Source of the DNA: Paenibacillus glycanilyticus
GTDB lineage: Bacteria; Bacillota; Bacilli; Paenibacillales; Paenibacillaceae
Reading direction: 5' to 3'
Length of the DNA: 64,000 bases
NCBI RefSeq assembly: GCF_030161375.1
Contig: NZ_BSSQ01000018.1
Location: forward strand, 62,001-126,000
Shown: piece by piece, positions 7,823 through 16,384 of the stretch
Position numbering within the stretch: the stretch's first letter is position 1
Layout: every line of letters starts with the position of its first letter
Made by a program: the position numbers and the translations under genes
Notes under the pieces: model-generated
What the model was told of the DNA's origin: nothing
Seen by the model: only the letters and a program-made list of their open reading frames with translations
The model's database searches: none

Positions 7823-9283
7823 CTATTTCTTCACGGATGCGTTATACGCATCAACCACTTCTTTTTGCGCCGCATCCTGTGCTTCCTGGAGAAGCTGCTT
7901 CGGATCGGATTTCTCGTCCGTCAGCGCCTTTTGAACCGCTTTGACCACATATGGAGTCAGACGTTCCTTCAGGAAATATTCCAGATGCGTGTCGGATGCC
8001 GCTTTGTTCACGGCCGCCACAAGCTCAGGCGAAATGTCTTTCGCGAATTGAGAAGGATCCACATCGGTGCGAACGGACAGCAGGTTCGGGAAGATGCCGT
8101 TTTCTTGCTGGAATTGGAGGTACTTCTCGGCTACTTCTTTGGAGTTAATATAGGTGATGTATTTCCAAGCCGCGTCTTGTTTTTCTTTGGTCGTCTTCGG
8201 ATTGATGATCCAATAAGCGCCGCCGATTTGACCCGGACCTTTGCCGCTTGGACCTACCGGGTAAGGAGCAAAACCAACGTCGTTCAAGTCCATCCCTTGC
8301 GCAACATAATCGCCAAACCCGCCGGAAGCAGCATTGGACATCGCCGCGCGGCCTTGGAAAATATCGTTCATGTTGTCCTGGTAGCTTTGGAGCACGTTGT
8401 TTTGCACGATTTTGTTCGTCCACTTCAGATCTTTATAGAATTGCAGCGCCGTTACGGAAGGCTCTTCCGTAAAAGCCAATTGAACGGTGCCGTCCGGATT
8501 GACATGCGTTAGGTCGCCGCCTGCCTGCCAGACGTAATATTCAAACCACCAGTCCGCCCATTCCATGCCAAGCAGCGTAATCCCGTATTGCTTCTTAGCC
8601 GGATCGGACAGCTTTTTGCCGAATTCAACGAGCTGATCCCAGTTCGCCGGAGGCGTATCGCGGTCGAGCCCTGCTTCTTCGAACATTTTTTTGTTCCAGA
8701 ACAAGCCGGTTACATACATATCATGAGGAACGCCATAGACTTTACCGTCAATCGTGCCCGCTTCCATCGAGGAAGGGATAAATTTATCTTTGTCCGCGTA
8801 GCTGTCCCAGTAAGGCGTCAGATCAAGCGCAAGACCTTGGCCCACCCAGTCCGCGATAATCGGGAAGTGAGCCGAATGGTAAGCATCCGGACCGTTGCCG
8901 CCCGCCATCGCCGTTACGAATACTTCGCGGTCATTGGTGCCTTGCGGCATTAATTCGTGTTTGACTTTAATATTGGGGTTCGCCGCTTCGAAATCGGCAT
9001 AAACTTCTTCTTTGATGGATTTCATCGTGTCATCCGGATTCGGCTGATCCCATACCGTAATCTCGACCGTTCCGCCGCTTGATGTCGTGTTGTCCGCCGT
9101 TGCTTCCGCATTGTCGGTCCCGGCGTTGTTTGTCGCCGCATTCGTGCTTGAAGAGTCATTCGTAGGATCAGATACGTTTGTCGTGTTGTTGCCATTACCC
9201 CCACTGCATGCGGACACCAATAGCATTAAGACAAGAACAATTGTCAAACTTGACCAAGTTCCGAACTGCCGCCTGTTCTTCAA
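7823..9283 (-). CDS. sugar ABC transporter substrate-binding lipoprotein
   Basis: A 486-residue family 1 extracellular binding protein. It has a lipoprotein signal peptide with lipobox LLVSAC (Cys about 26), then a low-complexity Asn/Thr/Asp-rich linker (about 30-70), then the ligand-binding fold with NIKVKHELMPQGTND, AYHSAHFP and the family segment YGVPHDMYVTGLFWNKKMFEEAG. TTG 9283 is chosen because GAGGAGGG precedes it by seven bases. It is the first gene of the importer operon and is divergent from the YesM/YesN pair, which probably senses the same carbohydrate. Confidence 0.95.
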   Translation of the reverse strand: MKNRRQFGTWSSLTIVLVLMLLVSACSGGNGNNTTNVSDPTNDSSSTNAATNNAGTDNAEATADNTTSSGGTVEITVWDQPNPDDTMKSIKEEVYADFEAANPNIKVKHELMPQGTNDREVFVTAMAGGNGPDAYHSAHFPIIADWVGQGLALDLTPYWDSYADKDKFIPSSMEAGTIDGKVYGVPHDMYVTGLFWNKKMFEEAGLDRDTPPANWDQLVEFGKKLSDPAKKQYGITLLGMEWADWWFEYYVWQAGGDLTHVNPDGTVQLAFTEEPSVTALQFYKDLKWTNKIVQNNVLQSYQDNMNDIFQGRAAMSNAASGGFGDYVAQGMDLNDVGFAPYPVGPSGKGPGQIGGAYWIINPKTTKEKQDAAWKYITYINSKEVAEKYLQFQQENGIFPNLLSVRTDVDPSQFAKDISPELVAAVNKAASDTHLEYFLKERLTPYVVKAVQKALTDEKSDPKQLLQEAQDAAQKEVVDAYNASVKK

Positions 9284-9338
9284 AGGAATGCCCTCCTCGA
9301 ATGGATATCGGATTTACAAGTCCAGTATAGGCTTAAAA

Positions 9339-9352
9339 TGGTAGCGCTTTCT
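9339..9352 (-). promoter_or_regulatory. cre-like site (catabolite control) upstream of the sugar operon
   Basis: TGGTAGCGCTTTCT matches the CcpA-binding cre pattern around the AGCGCT core, with about two mismatches at the outer positions. It lies in the region shared by the binding-protein gene and the divergent YesM gene, which suggests repression by preferred sugars. Confidence 0.45.
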
Positions 9353-9499
9353 ATGTAAAATCTTAACCTCCTATTAGGAATATTTTAAGCATAAACCCGG
9401 ATCATTGTCCTCCTAGAAAAAGGAAAACGACCCGCGTTATCGAATAACTGCAGTAAGCGGTTACAAAAACGGATATTTTCATTCTGGGGAGGGGAGAAT

Positions 9500-11278
9500 A
9501 TGCAGTTCCGCAATAAAATGATTCTCTCCTTCTTCATCGTCGTCAGCCTAACGGCGATCATTATGGGCTACTCCTATAACCGGATGATGAGCCGCGAGCT
9601 CGAAGCATCCACGCTGCAAAGCCTTGAGAAGATGACTACGCAAACGGTCGACACGCTTGATCTCCATTTCAAGACGATCTCCAGCATTGGCTACAGCTAT
9701 TTCAGCGACACCTCCCTGCAGAAGTTTTTGGATGGGCCCGCCGATACGGATAACGAGCAATATTACCGCAACCGTCTAATCTCCCAAAAAGTACAAAATC
9801 CTCTTATATCGTTCATTGCCATCACCCGCTTGGACGGCCAGCAAATGTCCAGCTACTATTATTACAATCAGAATGTCAAAGCCCTGCTGGATAAAGAACA
9901 AGCGGCCCTGTTCGACAAAGCATCGGAGATGGACGGCTTCCCCTTCTGGACGGTTTCCCATACGACAATCAGCACGACCGTTACGCCGGTCCAATCGGTA
10001 AGCTATATTCAGCTGCTCAAGCGCATTACGATGAATGAACAGCATCCGATCGGCTATATCAAGATTGATATAGCCCCCGGCGTGCTGGACAACATTTTTC
10101 CTAAACCTCAAAAAAGCGACGCCAGCAAATATTACATCGCAGACCGATCCGGCCGGATTATTTTTACGGAAAACAAAGAGGAGATCGGCATGTCCATTGC
10201 CGGCAGTCCTTTGTTTACGGCTTACAAGCAAGCGCCACAATCAAATGAGTACGTCAACTTCCGGTACGAGAACCGGGATAAAACGTACATAGGTTTCTAT
10301 GAAAGGCTTAACGCCGGCGACTGGATCATGATCGGCAGCGTTCCGATGGATCAGGTGCTGGAGAAGGTCACCTCCTTCCGCCATACGCTTATCTTCATTG
10401 CCATGATCAGCTTTGTAATTGCCATGTTGCTTGCATCCCTCATCGCCGCTGGCGTCACAAGGCCGCTCAAAGAGCTGAACAAAAAGATGAAGCAAGTAGA
10501 GATGGGCGATTTCCGGGCTGCGATTGAAGTAAAAGGCAAAGACGAATTGTCTACGATTCAGCATAGTTTCAATAAAATGACTGCCGAAATTAGCTCGCTG
10601 ATTTCCAAAGTATACGAAACCGAGCTGCTTAAAAAAGAGGCGGAGATTAAAGCGCTGCAAACGCAAATCAACCCTCATTTCCTCTACAATACGCTAAGCA
10701 CAATCGACAGCATTTCATCGATCGACGGGGATGAACGGGTTTCTTTTATCTGTATCGCCCTCGGCAACATGCTTCGCTACAACTTGAATGGCGGCAGCCT
10801 GGCTACCGTTCAGGAAGAAATTACGCATCTTCATCAATATTTGTCCATCTACCAGATTCGGTTCTCCAAGCTGTTCACTTACGAGATTGAGGTTGAGCCC
10901 GGCCTTGAGGACATCATCGTACCGAAGTTCCTCATCCAGCCTTTGGTTGAGAATGCCATCATTCACGGTCTGGAGCAAAAAGTCGGCAATAAGACGGTTC
11001 TCGTCCGCTTAAGCAACTTGGATGAATCCACTTTGAAAATCGTCATTGAAGATAACGGAGTTGGCATGGATCCTGCCATGATCGAGCTTTTTCACCGTAA
11101 ATTAAGCAACTCGAACGATATCGTGTCCCGGCAATCCTCGCCTCGAACCATGATCGGATTAGCGAACGTATTCAAACGCATTCAAATGTATTACGACAAC
11201 GACCCGCGGGTGGAAATCTATAGTCAGCCGGGTGCAGGCACAAGGATTTATTTCGAGCTGCCGAAGCGAACGGCATAA
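9500..11278 (+). CDS. YesM-type sensor histidine kinase
   Basis: A 592-residue membrane kinase. It has membrane segment 1 (about 7-25), a large extracytoplasmic Cache-like sensor (about 28-290), membrane segment 2 (about 296-318), a HAMP linker, and a His_kinase domain with phospho-acceptor His393 in INPHFLYNTL. The ATPase region has PLVENAIIHGLE and EDNGVGM. ATG 9500 follows GGGGAGGGGAG. The response regulator follows within a few bases. YesM/YesN pairs beside sugar importers usually activate them, so the divergent operon at 3517-9283 is the likely target. Confidence 0.95.
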   Translation: MQFRNKMILSFFIVVSLTAIIMGYSYNRMMSRELEASTLQSLEKMTTQTVDTLDLHFKTISSIGYSYFSDTSLQKFLDGPADTDNEQYYRNRLISQKVQNPLISFIAITRLDGQQMSSYYYYNQNVKALLDKEQAALFDKASEMDGFPFWTVSHTTISTTVTPVQSVSYIQLLKRITMNEQHPIGYIKIDIAPGVLDNIFPKPQKSDASKYYIADRSGRIIFTENKEEIGMSIAGSPLFTAYKQAPQSNEYVNFRYENRDKTYIGFYERLNAGDWIMIGSVPMDQVLEKVTSFRHTLIFIAMISFVIAMLLASLIAAGVTRPLKELNKKMKQVEMGDFRAAIEVKGKDELSTIQHSFNKMTAEISSLISKVYETELLKKEAEIKALQTQINPHFLYNTLSTIDSISSIDGDERVSFICIALGNMLRYNLNGGSLATVQEEITHLHQYLSIYQIRFSKLFTYEIEVEPGLEDIIVPKFLIQPLVENAIIHGLEQKVGNKTVLVRLSNLDESTLKIVIEDNGVGMDPAMIELFHRKLSNSNDIVSRQSSPRTMIGLANVFKRIQMYYDNDPRVEIYSQPGAGTRIYFELPKRTA

Positions 11279-11282
11279 GGGG

Positions 11283-12884
11283 ATGGATCGGTTGAAGGTA
11301 CTTATTGTGGAAGACGAACCGCTCTTGCGCGAAGGGCTAATTCGCAAGATCGATTGGAATAGGCTTAGCCTTACGCTGGCCGGGGAAGCCGGCGACGGAT
11401 TTGAAGCGATGTTCCAGCTGGTGAGCTGCCAGCCCGATATTATCCTCACCGATGTGAGAATGCCAGGCATGGACGGACTTCAGTTCATTAATCAGGCCCG
11501 GGTCGTTTGCCCGAATGCGAAATTCGTCATCATTAGCGGATTCAATGAATTCGAATATGTTCGCGAAGCGCTGCTGAATCATGTCAAAGACTATTTGCTG
11601 AAGCCGATCGACAAGGAAAAGCTGCACGTGCTTCTTGCCGGTTTAGTGGAGGAGCTGCAGATGGAGAGGCAACAGGAGGAAGAGCGTTCCAAGCTGCATG
11701 CGCTGGACAAAATGATCCGCCAGAGCCATTTGCAGCCGCTGGATTTCCAGCTTACGCATCTTATTTCGGAGCAGGATTCGCCGATGGACGGACTCCCCTT
11801 GGAATTCGTTCGAAGCAACTCGTTCGCTTCCGTTTCCGTACGGATCGTCTACCGCATCGAGACTTCCCGCTTCAAGGAGAACGAGGAGCCCCTCGCCCGG
11901 TTCGCCGTCCAGAACAGTATTGAGAACGCGCTTGCCGCGCTCCCCGTCGAAGCGATTGCGTTCAAACACGCTTACCACTCCGAGGAGATTGTCGTGTTCC
12001 TCGCCTCCAGAACGAGTCCCCTCGATCCGGGAACCATTGTCGACACGTTAACGCAGACGGTCAAATGGATCGGCCAGCATCTAGGACTCATCGTATCCAT
12101 TGGGGTGGGCGGCGCAAAAAAAGAACTGACGCAGCTTAGGCTCTCTAGCCTTGAAGCAAGGAAAGCGCTGCAAAACAGACTGCTGTTCGGCGGCGGCCAT
12201 GTCTATACGGATGTGGCGAACCATTCGCCTTCGGCAGCCGTGTTTCCGCTCCTTCAACAAGCAGAACGCAGTTTAACGGCTTTGCTTGCGGATGGGCAAC
12301 ACCGCGAATTCCTCGATTATGCCACGCAGCTGTTCCATACGCTTGCCGAGTCGCCGGACGCGAGGTATGACCACATGGAATATCTGTATACCGAGATCGT
12401 TCATATCCTCCGGAAACATGCGGCCAAGACGGCTATCGAGCTGCCGAACTGGAATCTCGGCACGCCAATCGCAAGTCTTGAGAACTTTACGGACTGGCGA
12501 GATATCATGCAAGTTATCAAGCAGCAGCTCGAGCGGCTAAGCCATGTTCTTAATGGCGGCTCCGAGCGCTCTTGCGACGATATTATCGAAAGCGTGCAAC
12601 AGTATGTGCAGCAGCATTACGAAGAAGAATTGTCTCTGCAATGGGTTAGCGATACGTACTACATCCATCCCAATTATTTCTCGAAGCGGTTCAAGCATAT
12701 CGTTGGCAGCAGCTACAACGATTATGTAACGCGGGTGCGCATCGAACGGTCGAAGGAGCTGCTCAAGACGACGACGCTAAAGATCGCGCGCATCTCGGAG
12801 CTCGTCGGATACGAAGACCAGAGCTATTTCTGCAACGTGTTTAAGAAAGTAACGGGCGTTAGTCCTTCTGCTTACCGGGTTTGA
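11283..12884 (+). CDS. YesN-type response regulator with AraC DNA-binding domain
   Basis: A receiver domain (LIVEDEP, phospho-acceptor Asp in ILTDVRMPGMDG, Lys in DYLLKPID) is joined by a long central region (about 130-420) to two AraC-type helix-turn-helix motifs at the C-terminus (LQWVSDTYYIHPNYFSKRFK; VGYEDQSYFCNVFKKVTGVSPSAYR). The length of about 530 residues is normal for the family. AAGGGG directly abuts ATG 11283, so the in-frame TTG at 11292, nine bases from that site and beginning MKVLIVEDE, may be the true start. It probably activates the divergent sugar operon. Confidence 0.93.
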   Translation: MDRLKVLIVEDEPLLREGLIRKIDWNRLSLTLAGEAGDGFEAMFQLVSCQPDIILTDVRMPGMDGLQFINQARVVCPNAKFVIISGFNEFEYVREALLNHVKDYLLKPIDKEKLHVLLAGLVEELQMERQQEEERSKLHALDKMIRQSHLQPLDFQLTHLISEQDSPMDGLPLEFVRSNSFASVSVRIVYRIETSRFKENEEPLARFAVQNSIENALAALPVEAIAFKHAYHSEEIVVFLASRTSPLDPGTIVDTLTQTVKWIGQHLGLIVSIGVGGAKKELTQLRLSSLEARKALQNRLLFGGGHVYTDVANHSPSAAVFPLLQQAERSLTALLADGQHREFLDYATQLFHTLAESPDARYDHMEYLYTEIVHILRKHAAKTAIELPNWNLGTPIASLENFTDWRDIMQVIKQQLERLSHVLNGGSERSCDDIIESVQQYVQQHYEEELSLQWVSDTYYIHPNYFSKRFKHIVGSSYNDYVTRVRIERSKELLKTTTLKIARISELVGYEDQSYFCNVFKKVTGVSPSAYRV

Positions 12885-13339
12885 TTGAATCGATAGCGGA
12901 TTAGCGTAATGACGGATTGAATGAAGAGCATGAGCAGTATGCCGCTTAGGAACGAGTAAAAGTTGATGTATATCGTGTTGGTGTACTGATTCAGCCAGCC
13001 AAACTCATCAATGAGGCCATCAATCTGATCATGGATCCTTTGCGCTTTATCCACCTGAAGCAGGATCGACACCGCGAGCAAAACAAGCAGGATAATGGAG
13101 ATCCTGGCCCTATTGTGGTGCATGAGATACCGCTCTCTATGCACGATTAAAGCTATACCGGCCAATAGCAACAAATACATCGGCAGCTCGATGAACCAAA
13201 GGATAACCGCAGGATTACCGTTGCCCGAGATGGCTTTGTCCGGCAGCATCTCAATCGTGAACAGATCAACGAGAAAGATAAGGACAATATTAATAAGGAA
13301 CACCGCTAGCGTTGCAATTCTTAATGATTTTGTGTTCAA
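12872..13339 (-). CDS. small membrane protein of unknown function
   Basis: A 155-residue protein with four predicted membrane segments (about 8-26, 45-64, 80-95 and 120-145) and a basic C-terminus. I do not recognise the family. The start is TTG 13339, supported by GGGGGAGGTG about eight bases upstream. Its 3' end overlaps the convergent YesN-type gene by 13 bases. It looks monocistronic. Confidence 0.7.
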   Translation of the reverse strand: MNTKSLRIATLAVFLINIVLIFLVDLFTIEMLPDKAISGNGNPAVILWFIELPMYLLLLAGIALIVHRERYLMHHNRARISIILLVLLAVSILLQVDKAQRIHDQIDGLIDEFGWLNQYTNTIYINFYSFLSGILLMLFIQSVITLIRYRFNQTR

Positions 13340-13466
13340 ACCGTCGCACCTCCCCCAACAAGAGCTATTTATAATCTCTATTCGCCACAGACATCTAGTT
13401 TACCGCTTTTCCAACACGTTCAATCACTTCCCGCCTATTTACCCGCCAGCGGCCAATCTCAAACTA

Positions 13467-13509
13467 CTGCTGCAGCCCCGGCCTGGCTGCAGCAGGCTTT
13501 TTGCCTGCT
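13467..13509 (+). promoter_or_regulatory. overlapping hairpins upstream of dps (terminator / alternative stem)
   Basis: CTGCTGCAGCC (13467-13477) pairs perfectly over 11 bp with GGCTGCAGCAG (13485-13495) and is followed by GCTTTTTGCC, an intrinsic terminator on the + strand. AGCAGGC (13491-13497) can instead pair with GCCTGCT (13503-13509). The two structures share bases and cannot coexist. No + gene ends just upstream, so this may be a leader attenuator for dps at 13574 or a terminator for read-through from the YesN-type gene. Confidence 0.5.
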
Positions 13510-13573
13510 ATTCGCACGCATGCGAAGCCTTTCCTTCGCGCACACTATCGCGTAGGAAAGGAATGAGGAACCG

Positions 13574-14008
13574 ATGACTCAAACAAACGACGTTCTCAAT
13601 AAACAAATTGCGAACTGGAGCATTCTCTACATCAAATTGCATAATTACCATTGGTATGTAAAAGGAACGCAGTTTTTCACTTTGCATGTGAAATTTCAGG
13701 AGTTCTACGAGGAAGCGGCGCTCCATGTCGACGAGCTTGCCGAGCGGCTGCTTGCGTTAAAAGGCGCCCCCGTCGCTACGATGGCGGAGTATCTTAACAT
13801 CGCGAGCATCAAGGAAGCGTCCGGCAACGAATCGGCTCATCAAATGGTCGAGGTTCTGATCGCCGATTTCTCAACCGTCATCGGCGAACTGAAAGAAGGC
13901 ATGGAAATTGCGCAAGGCGCTGGCGACGAGACAACCGCCGACATGCTGCTGGCGATTCATACCACTCTCGAGAAACACGTGTGGATGTTGACCGCCTTTA
14001 ATGCTTAA
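13574..14008 (+). CDS. dps: Dps-family ferritin-like DNA-protection protein
   Basis: A 144-residue dodecameric mini-ferritin that oxidises and stores iron and protects DNA. The intersubunit ferroxidase ligands fit the family spacing exactly: His26 (NYHWYVKG), His38 (TLHVKFQEFYEE), Asp53 and Glu57 (HVDELAERLLALKG). ATG 13574 follows AGGAATGAGGA. It is a single gene with its own terminator. Overlapping hairpins upstream may affect its transcription. No clear Per or Fur box was found by eye. Confidence 0.95.
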   Translation: MTQTNDVLNKQIANWSILYIKLHNYHWYVKGTQFFTLHVKFQEFYEEAALHVDELAERLLALKGAPVATMAEYLNIASIKEASGNESAHQMVEVLIADFSTVIGELKEGMEIAQGAGDETTADMLLAIHTTLEKHVWMLTAFNA

Positions 14009-14017
14009 TCTCTCAAG

Positions 14018-14068
14018 CACAAACACCCCCGCTTAAGCCAACCGTTTGGCCTTTAGCAGGGGTGTTTT
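14018..14068 (+). terminator. intrinsic terminator after dps
   Basis: AAACACCCC and the inner AAGCCAA-side stem pair with TTTGGCC and GGGGTGTTTT. The hairpin sits between dps and the convergent efflux pump gene and can serve both. Confidence 0.75.
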
Positions 14069-14089
14069 CATGTCATCTATTATGCTAGC

Positions 14090-15595
14090 CTATGCGGCCG
14101 CGTCAACTTCATTCTCCTCGCGCTTCGTGAGCACTTCCTTCTTCAAGAACCAGGTAATTACGAAGGATACGATGGCAAATCCGAGAGCAATTACAAAGAT
14201 GTGGTCAAAAGAATTCGCAAATACCGTCTGAATCTTCAGCACGAGATCGGATGGCAAGCCGGTTGGAATGCCGCCCGTTTTAATCGAATCGACGGTCGCC
14301 GGATCCATTCCGCTCGATAAGCCATTAATGCCGTCTTTGATGCTCTTGGCAAGAACGCTGCCGAATACGCTGAGACCAACCGTAGCTCCAAGCGATTGGA
14401 ACAGTTGAACCGTACCTAGCGCTACCCCGCTATGTTCCTTCTGTACCGACTCCTGCACGATCAGATTATCTCCGCCAAACAACGCCCCGATGCCTAATCC
14501 CATTACGAAGAAGGCAATAATAACAAACAGAGGAGTTGTGCCTACGGCAAGCTGCGTGAGCATAAAGATCCCTACTAGCGGCAATACAAAGCAAGTAATA
14601 AACAAGTTACGGTAAGCTACCCGGGTAATCAGGAACCCGTTAACGATACTGGACGGAATAGCTCCGGCCATAAACGCGAACATCAGATAACCGGCCTGCG
14701 TTGGCGTTAGTCCCATTACGTTTTGCGCGAAAAACGGGAACGTTGCGATACCGCCCATCAGTCCCAGCATTAACGTAAAGACGAGAAGCGACAATACAAC
14801 GACATTTCGGTTGCGGAACAAGTGGAGCGGAATGATAGGCTCCTTAGCTCTGGACTCGATCCTTATAAACAATACGATTAGCAAAGCGGATAACGCGAGC
14901 AGGCCAATAATAAGCGGGGACGACCAGCTTAATCCTTGATTATCAATTAATACAGGTGCGATCAGGAAGGACAGCAATGCCGCAACAAGCGTGCCCGCAC
15001 CGGCCCAGTCAATGGTATGCTTCTCTTCTCCTCTGGACTCGTGTAGTCCTTTGAACAAGAAGGCAACCGCAATGACAGCTACAGGAATATTAATCAGGAA
15101 CAACCAATGCCAATTCAGATTGCCGACAAAATAACCGCCGATGGTTGGGCCAATCAGCTGCGGCAATATCATAAGCGGACCAATGAGACTTTGCACTTTC
15201 GCGCGTTGTTCAAGCGGGAACGACTCCCCAATAATAACAAGCGCAATCGGCATCAACCCGCCGGCGCCGATCCCTTGAATACCTCGGCCAATAAGCAGCT
15301 GGGCCATGGAATCAGCGGAGCCGCACACGATGGAACCTAGACAGAACAGGGCCATGCAGCTCATATATATTTTTTTCCTGCCAAACACGTCCGCAAGTCT
15401 GCCTAGAATAGGCATGGCTACCGTCATCGCCAGCATATATACGCCGGCTACCCAGCCGTACAGGGATAACCCGTGCAATTCTCGAATAATGGTCGGCATC
15501 GCCGTTGAGACCACAGTCTCATCCATTTCGGCAAATATAAGACCAAGCAGCAGCCCGATCAGAATAAGCGTCTTGCTATTTTCTTTCGCTTTCAC
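14090..15595 (-). CDS. DHA2-family MFS drug efflux transporter (EmrB/QacA type)
   Basis: A 501-residue, 14-segment proton-coupled exporter. The family motif in the first segment is LDET-like (FAEMDETVVSTAMPTI), motif A is GRLADVFGRKK, and motif C is in the fifth segment (GPLMILPQLIGPTIGGYF). The start is GTG 15595 after GAGAGGTG. Drug or lipid-peptide export is the family role; the substrate is unknown. It is a single gene with no adjacent MarR or TetR regulator, which is slightly unusual. Confidence 0.93.
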   Translation of the reverse strand: MKAKENSKTLILIGLLLGLIFAEMDETVVSTAMPTIIRELHGLSLYGWVAGVYMLAMTVAMPILGRLADVFGRKKIYMSCMALFCLGSIVCGSADSMAQLLIGRGIQGIGAGGLMPIALVIIGESFPLEQRAKVQSLIGPLMILPQLIGPTIGGYFVGNLNWHWLFLINIPVAVIAVAFLFKGLHESRGEEKHTIDWAGAGTLVAALLSFLIAPVLIDNQGLSWSSPLIIGLLALSALLIVLFIRIESRAKEPIIPLHLFRNRNVVVLSLLVFTLMLGLMGGIATFPFFAQNVMGLTPTQAGYLMFAFMAGAIPSSIVNGFLITRVAYRNLFITCFVLPLVGIFMLTQLAVGTTPLFVIIAFFVMGLGIGALFGGDNLIVQESVQKEHSGVALGTVQLFQSLGATVGLSVFGSVLAKSIKDGINGLSSGMDPATVDSIKTGGIPTGLPSDLVLKIQTVFANSFDHIFVIALGFAIVSFVITWFLKKEVLTKREENEVDAAA

Positions 15596-15670
15596 ATTAA
15601 CACCTCTCTATTTCGTTCATCTGTGAACATCATAACCGGCGAATTTAAACTTAATTTAAACTTCAGAGGC

Positions 15671-15703
15671 AAAAAAAGACTGTCGACGTTACGTCGGCAG
15701 CCT
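15671..15703 (-). terminator. intrinsic terminator after the FAA hydrolase gene
   Basis: On the - strand GGCTGCCGACG and CGTCGACAGTC form a hairpin followed by TTTTTTT. It lies 22 bases after the stop of the FAA-family gene. Confidence 0.75.
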
Positions 15704-15724
15704 AAATTCAAACTTACTATGAGA

Positions 15725-16354
15725 TTAAACCAATTTCACCGTGCAGCTTGCTGCTCGTTCACCGTTCCACAATGCCTCAAGCACATCGCCGTCATGCAGC
15801 GCCGCTACGCCTGCAGGCGTACCGGTAAAGATGATGTCGCCGGCGCCAAGTCCGTAACGCGAGTCTATATGGCGCACCAACTCGGAAATGCTAAACAACA
15901 TATCCCGCGAGTTGCCAAGCTGCGCTTGCTCGCCATTGCGAATCAGGGCAAAATCAAAAGCTTTCAGCCCTTCCTCGCCAGGATAAGCCATCCACTCGCC
16001 AATTGGCGCGGAAGCCTTGAAGCCTTTGGCATCAAGCCAAGGCTGGCCTTTGGCCTTCAGCTTGCTTTGCACGTCGCGCAGCGTCAGGTCAAGCCCAAGT
16101 GCCAAGCCATCGATAATCTCATCCGGCGACATACCCGGTTCCAGCGGTCGAGCGATACGAAGCACCAGCTCCAGCTCGAAATGCACTTCCCCGCGTCCGC
16201 CCGGAATTTCCACTGCGTTACCGTTCATCGGGACTACCGCATGAGAAGGTTTCGTGAAGACTAGCGGCTCCTCCGGTACCTCGTTGCCAAGTTCAAGCGC
16301 ATGCAGCCGGTAATTCCGGCCGATGCAATAAATGTTGCGAATATCGTTTGCCAT
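15725..16354 (-). CDS. fumarylacetoacetate hydrolase-family protein
   Basis: A 209-residue FAA-fold metalloenzyme. Family members hydrolyse acylpyruvates, decarboxylate oxaloacetate or isomerise 2-hydroxyhepta-2,4-dienedioate. Visible signatures are IYCIGRNYRLHALELGNE at the N-terminus, the metal-binding HFELELVLRIA (Glu-x-Glu), and the C-terminal GDIIFTGTPAGVA. ATG 16354 is preferred over the upstream in-frame start because AAAGGAGGA lies seven bases before it. It lies downstream of the ABC-F gene, about 30 bases apart, and may be co-transcribed. The specific substrate cannot be assigned. Confidence 0.88.
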   Translation of the reverse strand: MANDIRNIYCIGRNYRLHALELGNEVPEEPLVFTKPSHAVVPMNGNAVEIPGGRGEVHFELELVLRIARPLEPGMSPDEIIDGLALGLDLTLRDVQSKLKAKGQPWLDAKGFKASAPIGEWMAYPGEEGLKAFDFALIRNGEQAQLGNSRDMLFSISELVRHIDSRYGLGAGDIIFTGTPAGVAALHDGDVLEALWNGERAASCTVKLV

Positions 16355-16384
16355 GTGTAGTCCTCCTTTGAGCATTAGCTTATC

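Noticed and set aside
9087..9344. An 85-codon + strand frame opposite the binding-protein signal peptide
   Set aside because: It is antisense to the low-complexity linker and signal region of a clear lipoprotein gene and has no binding site.
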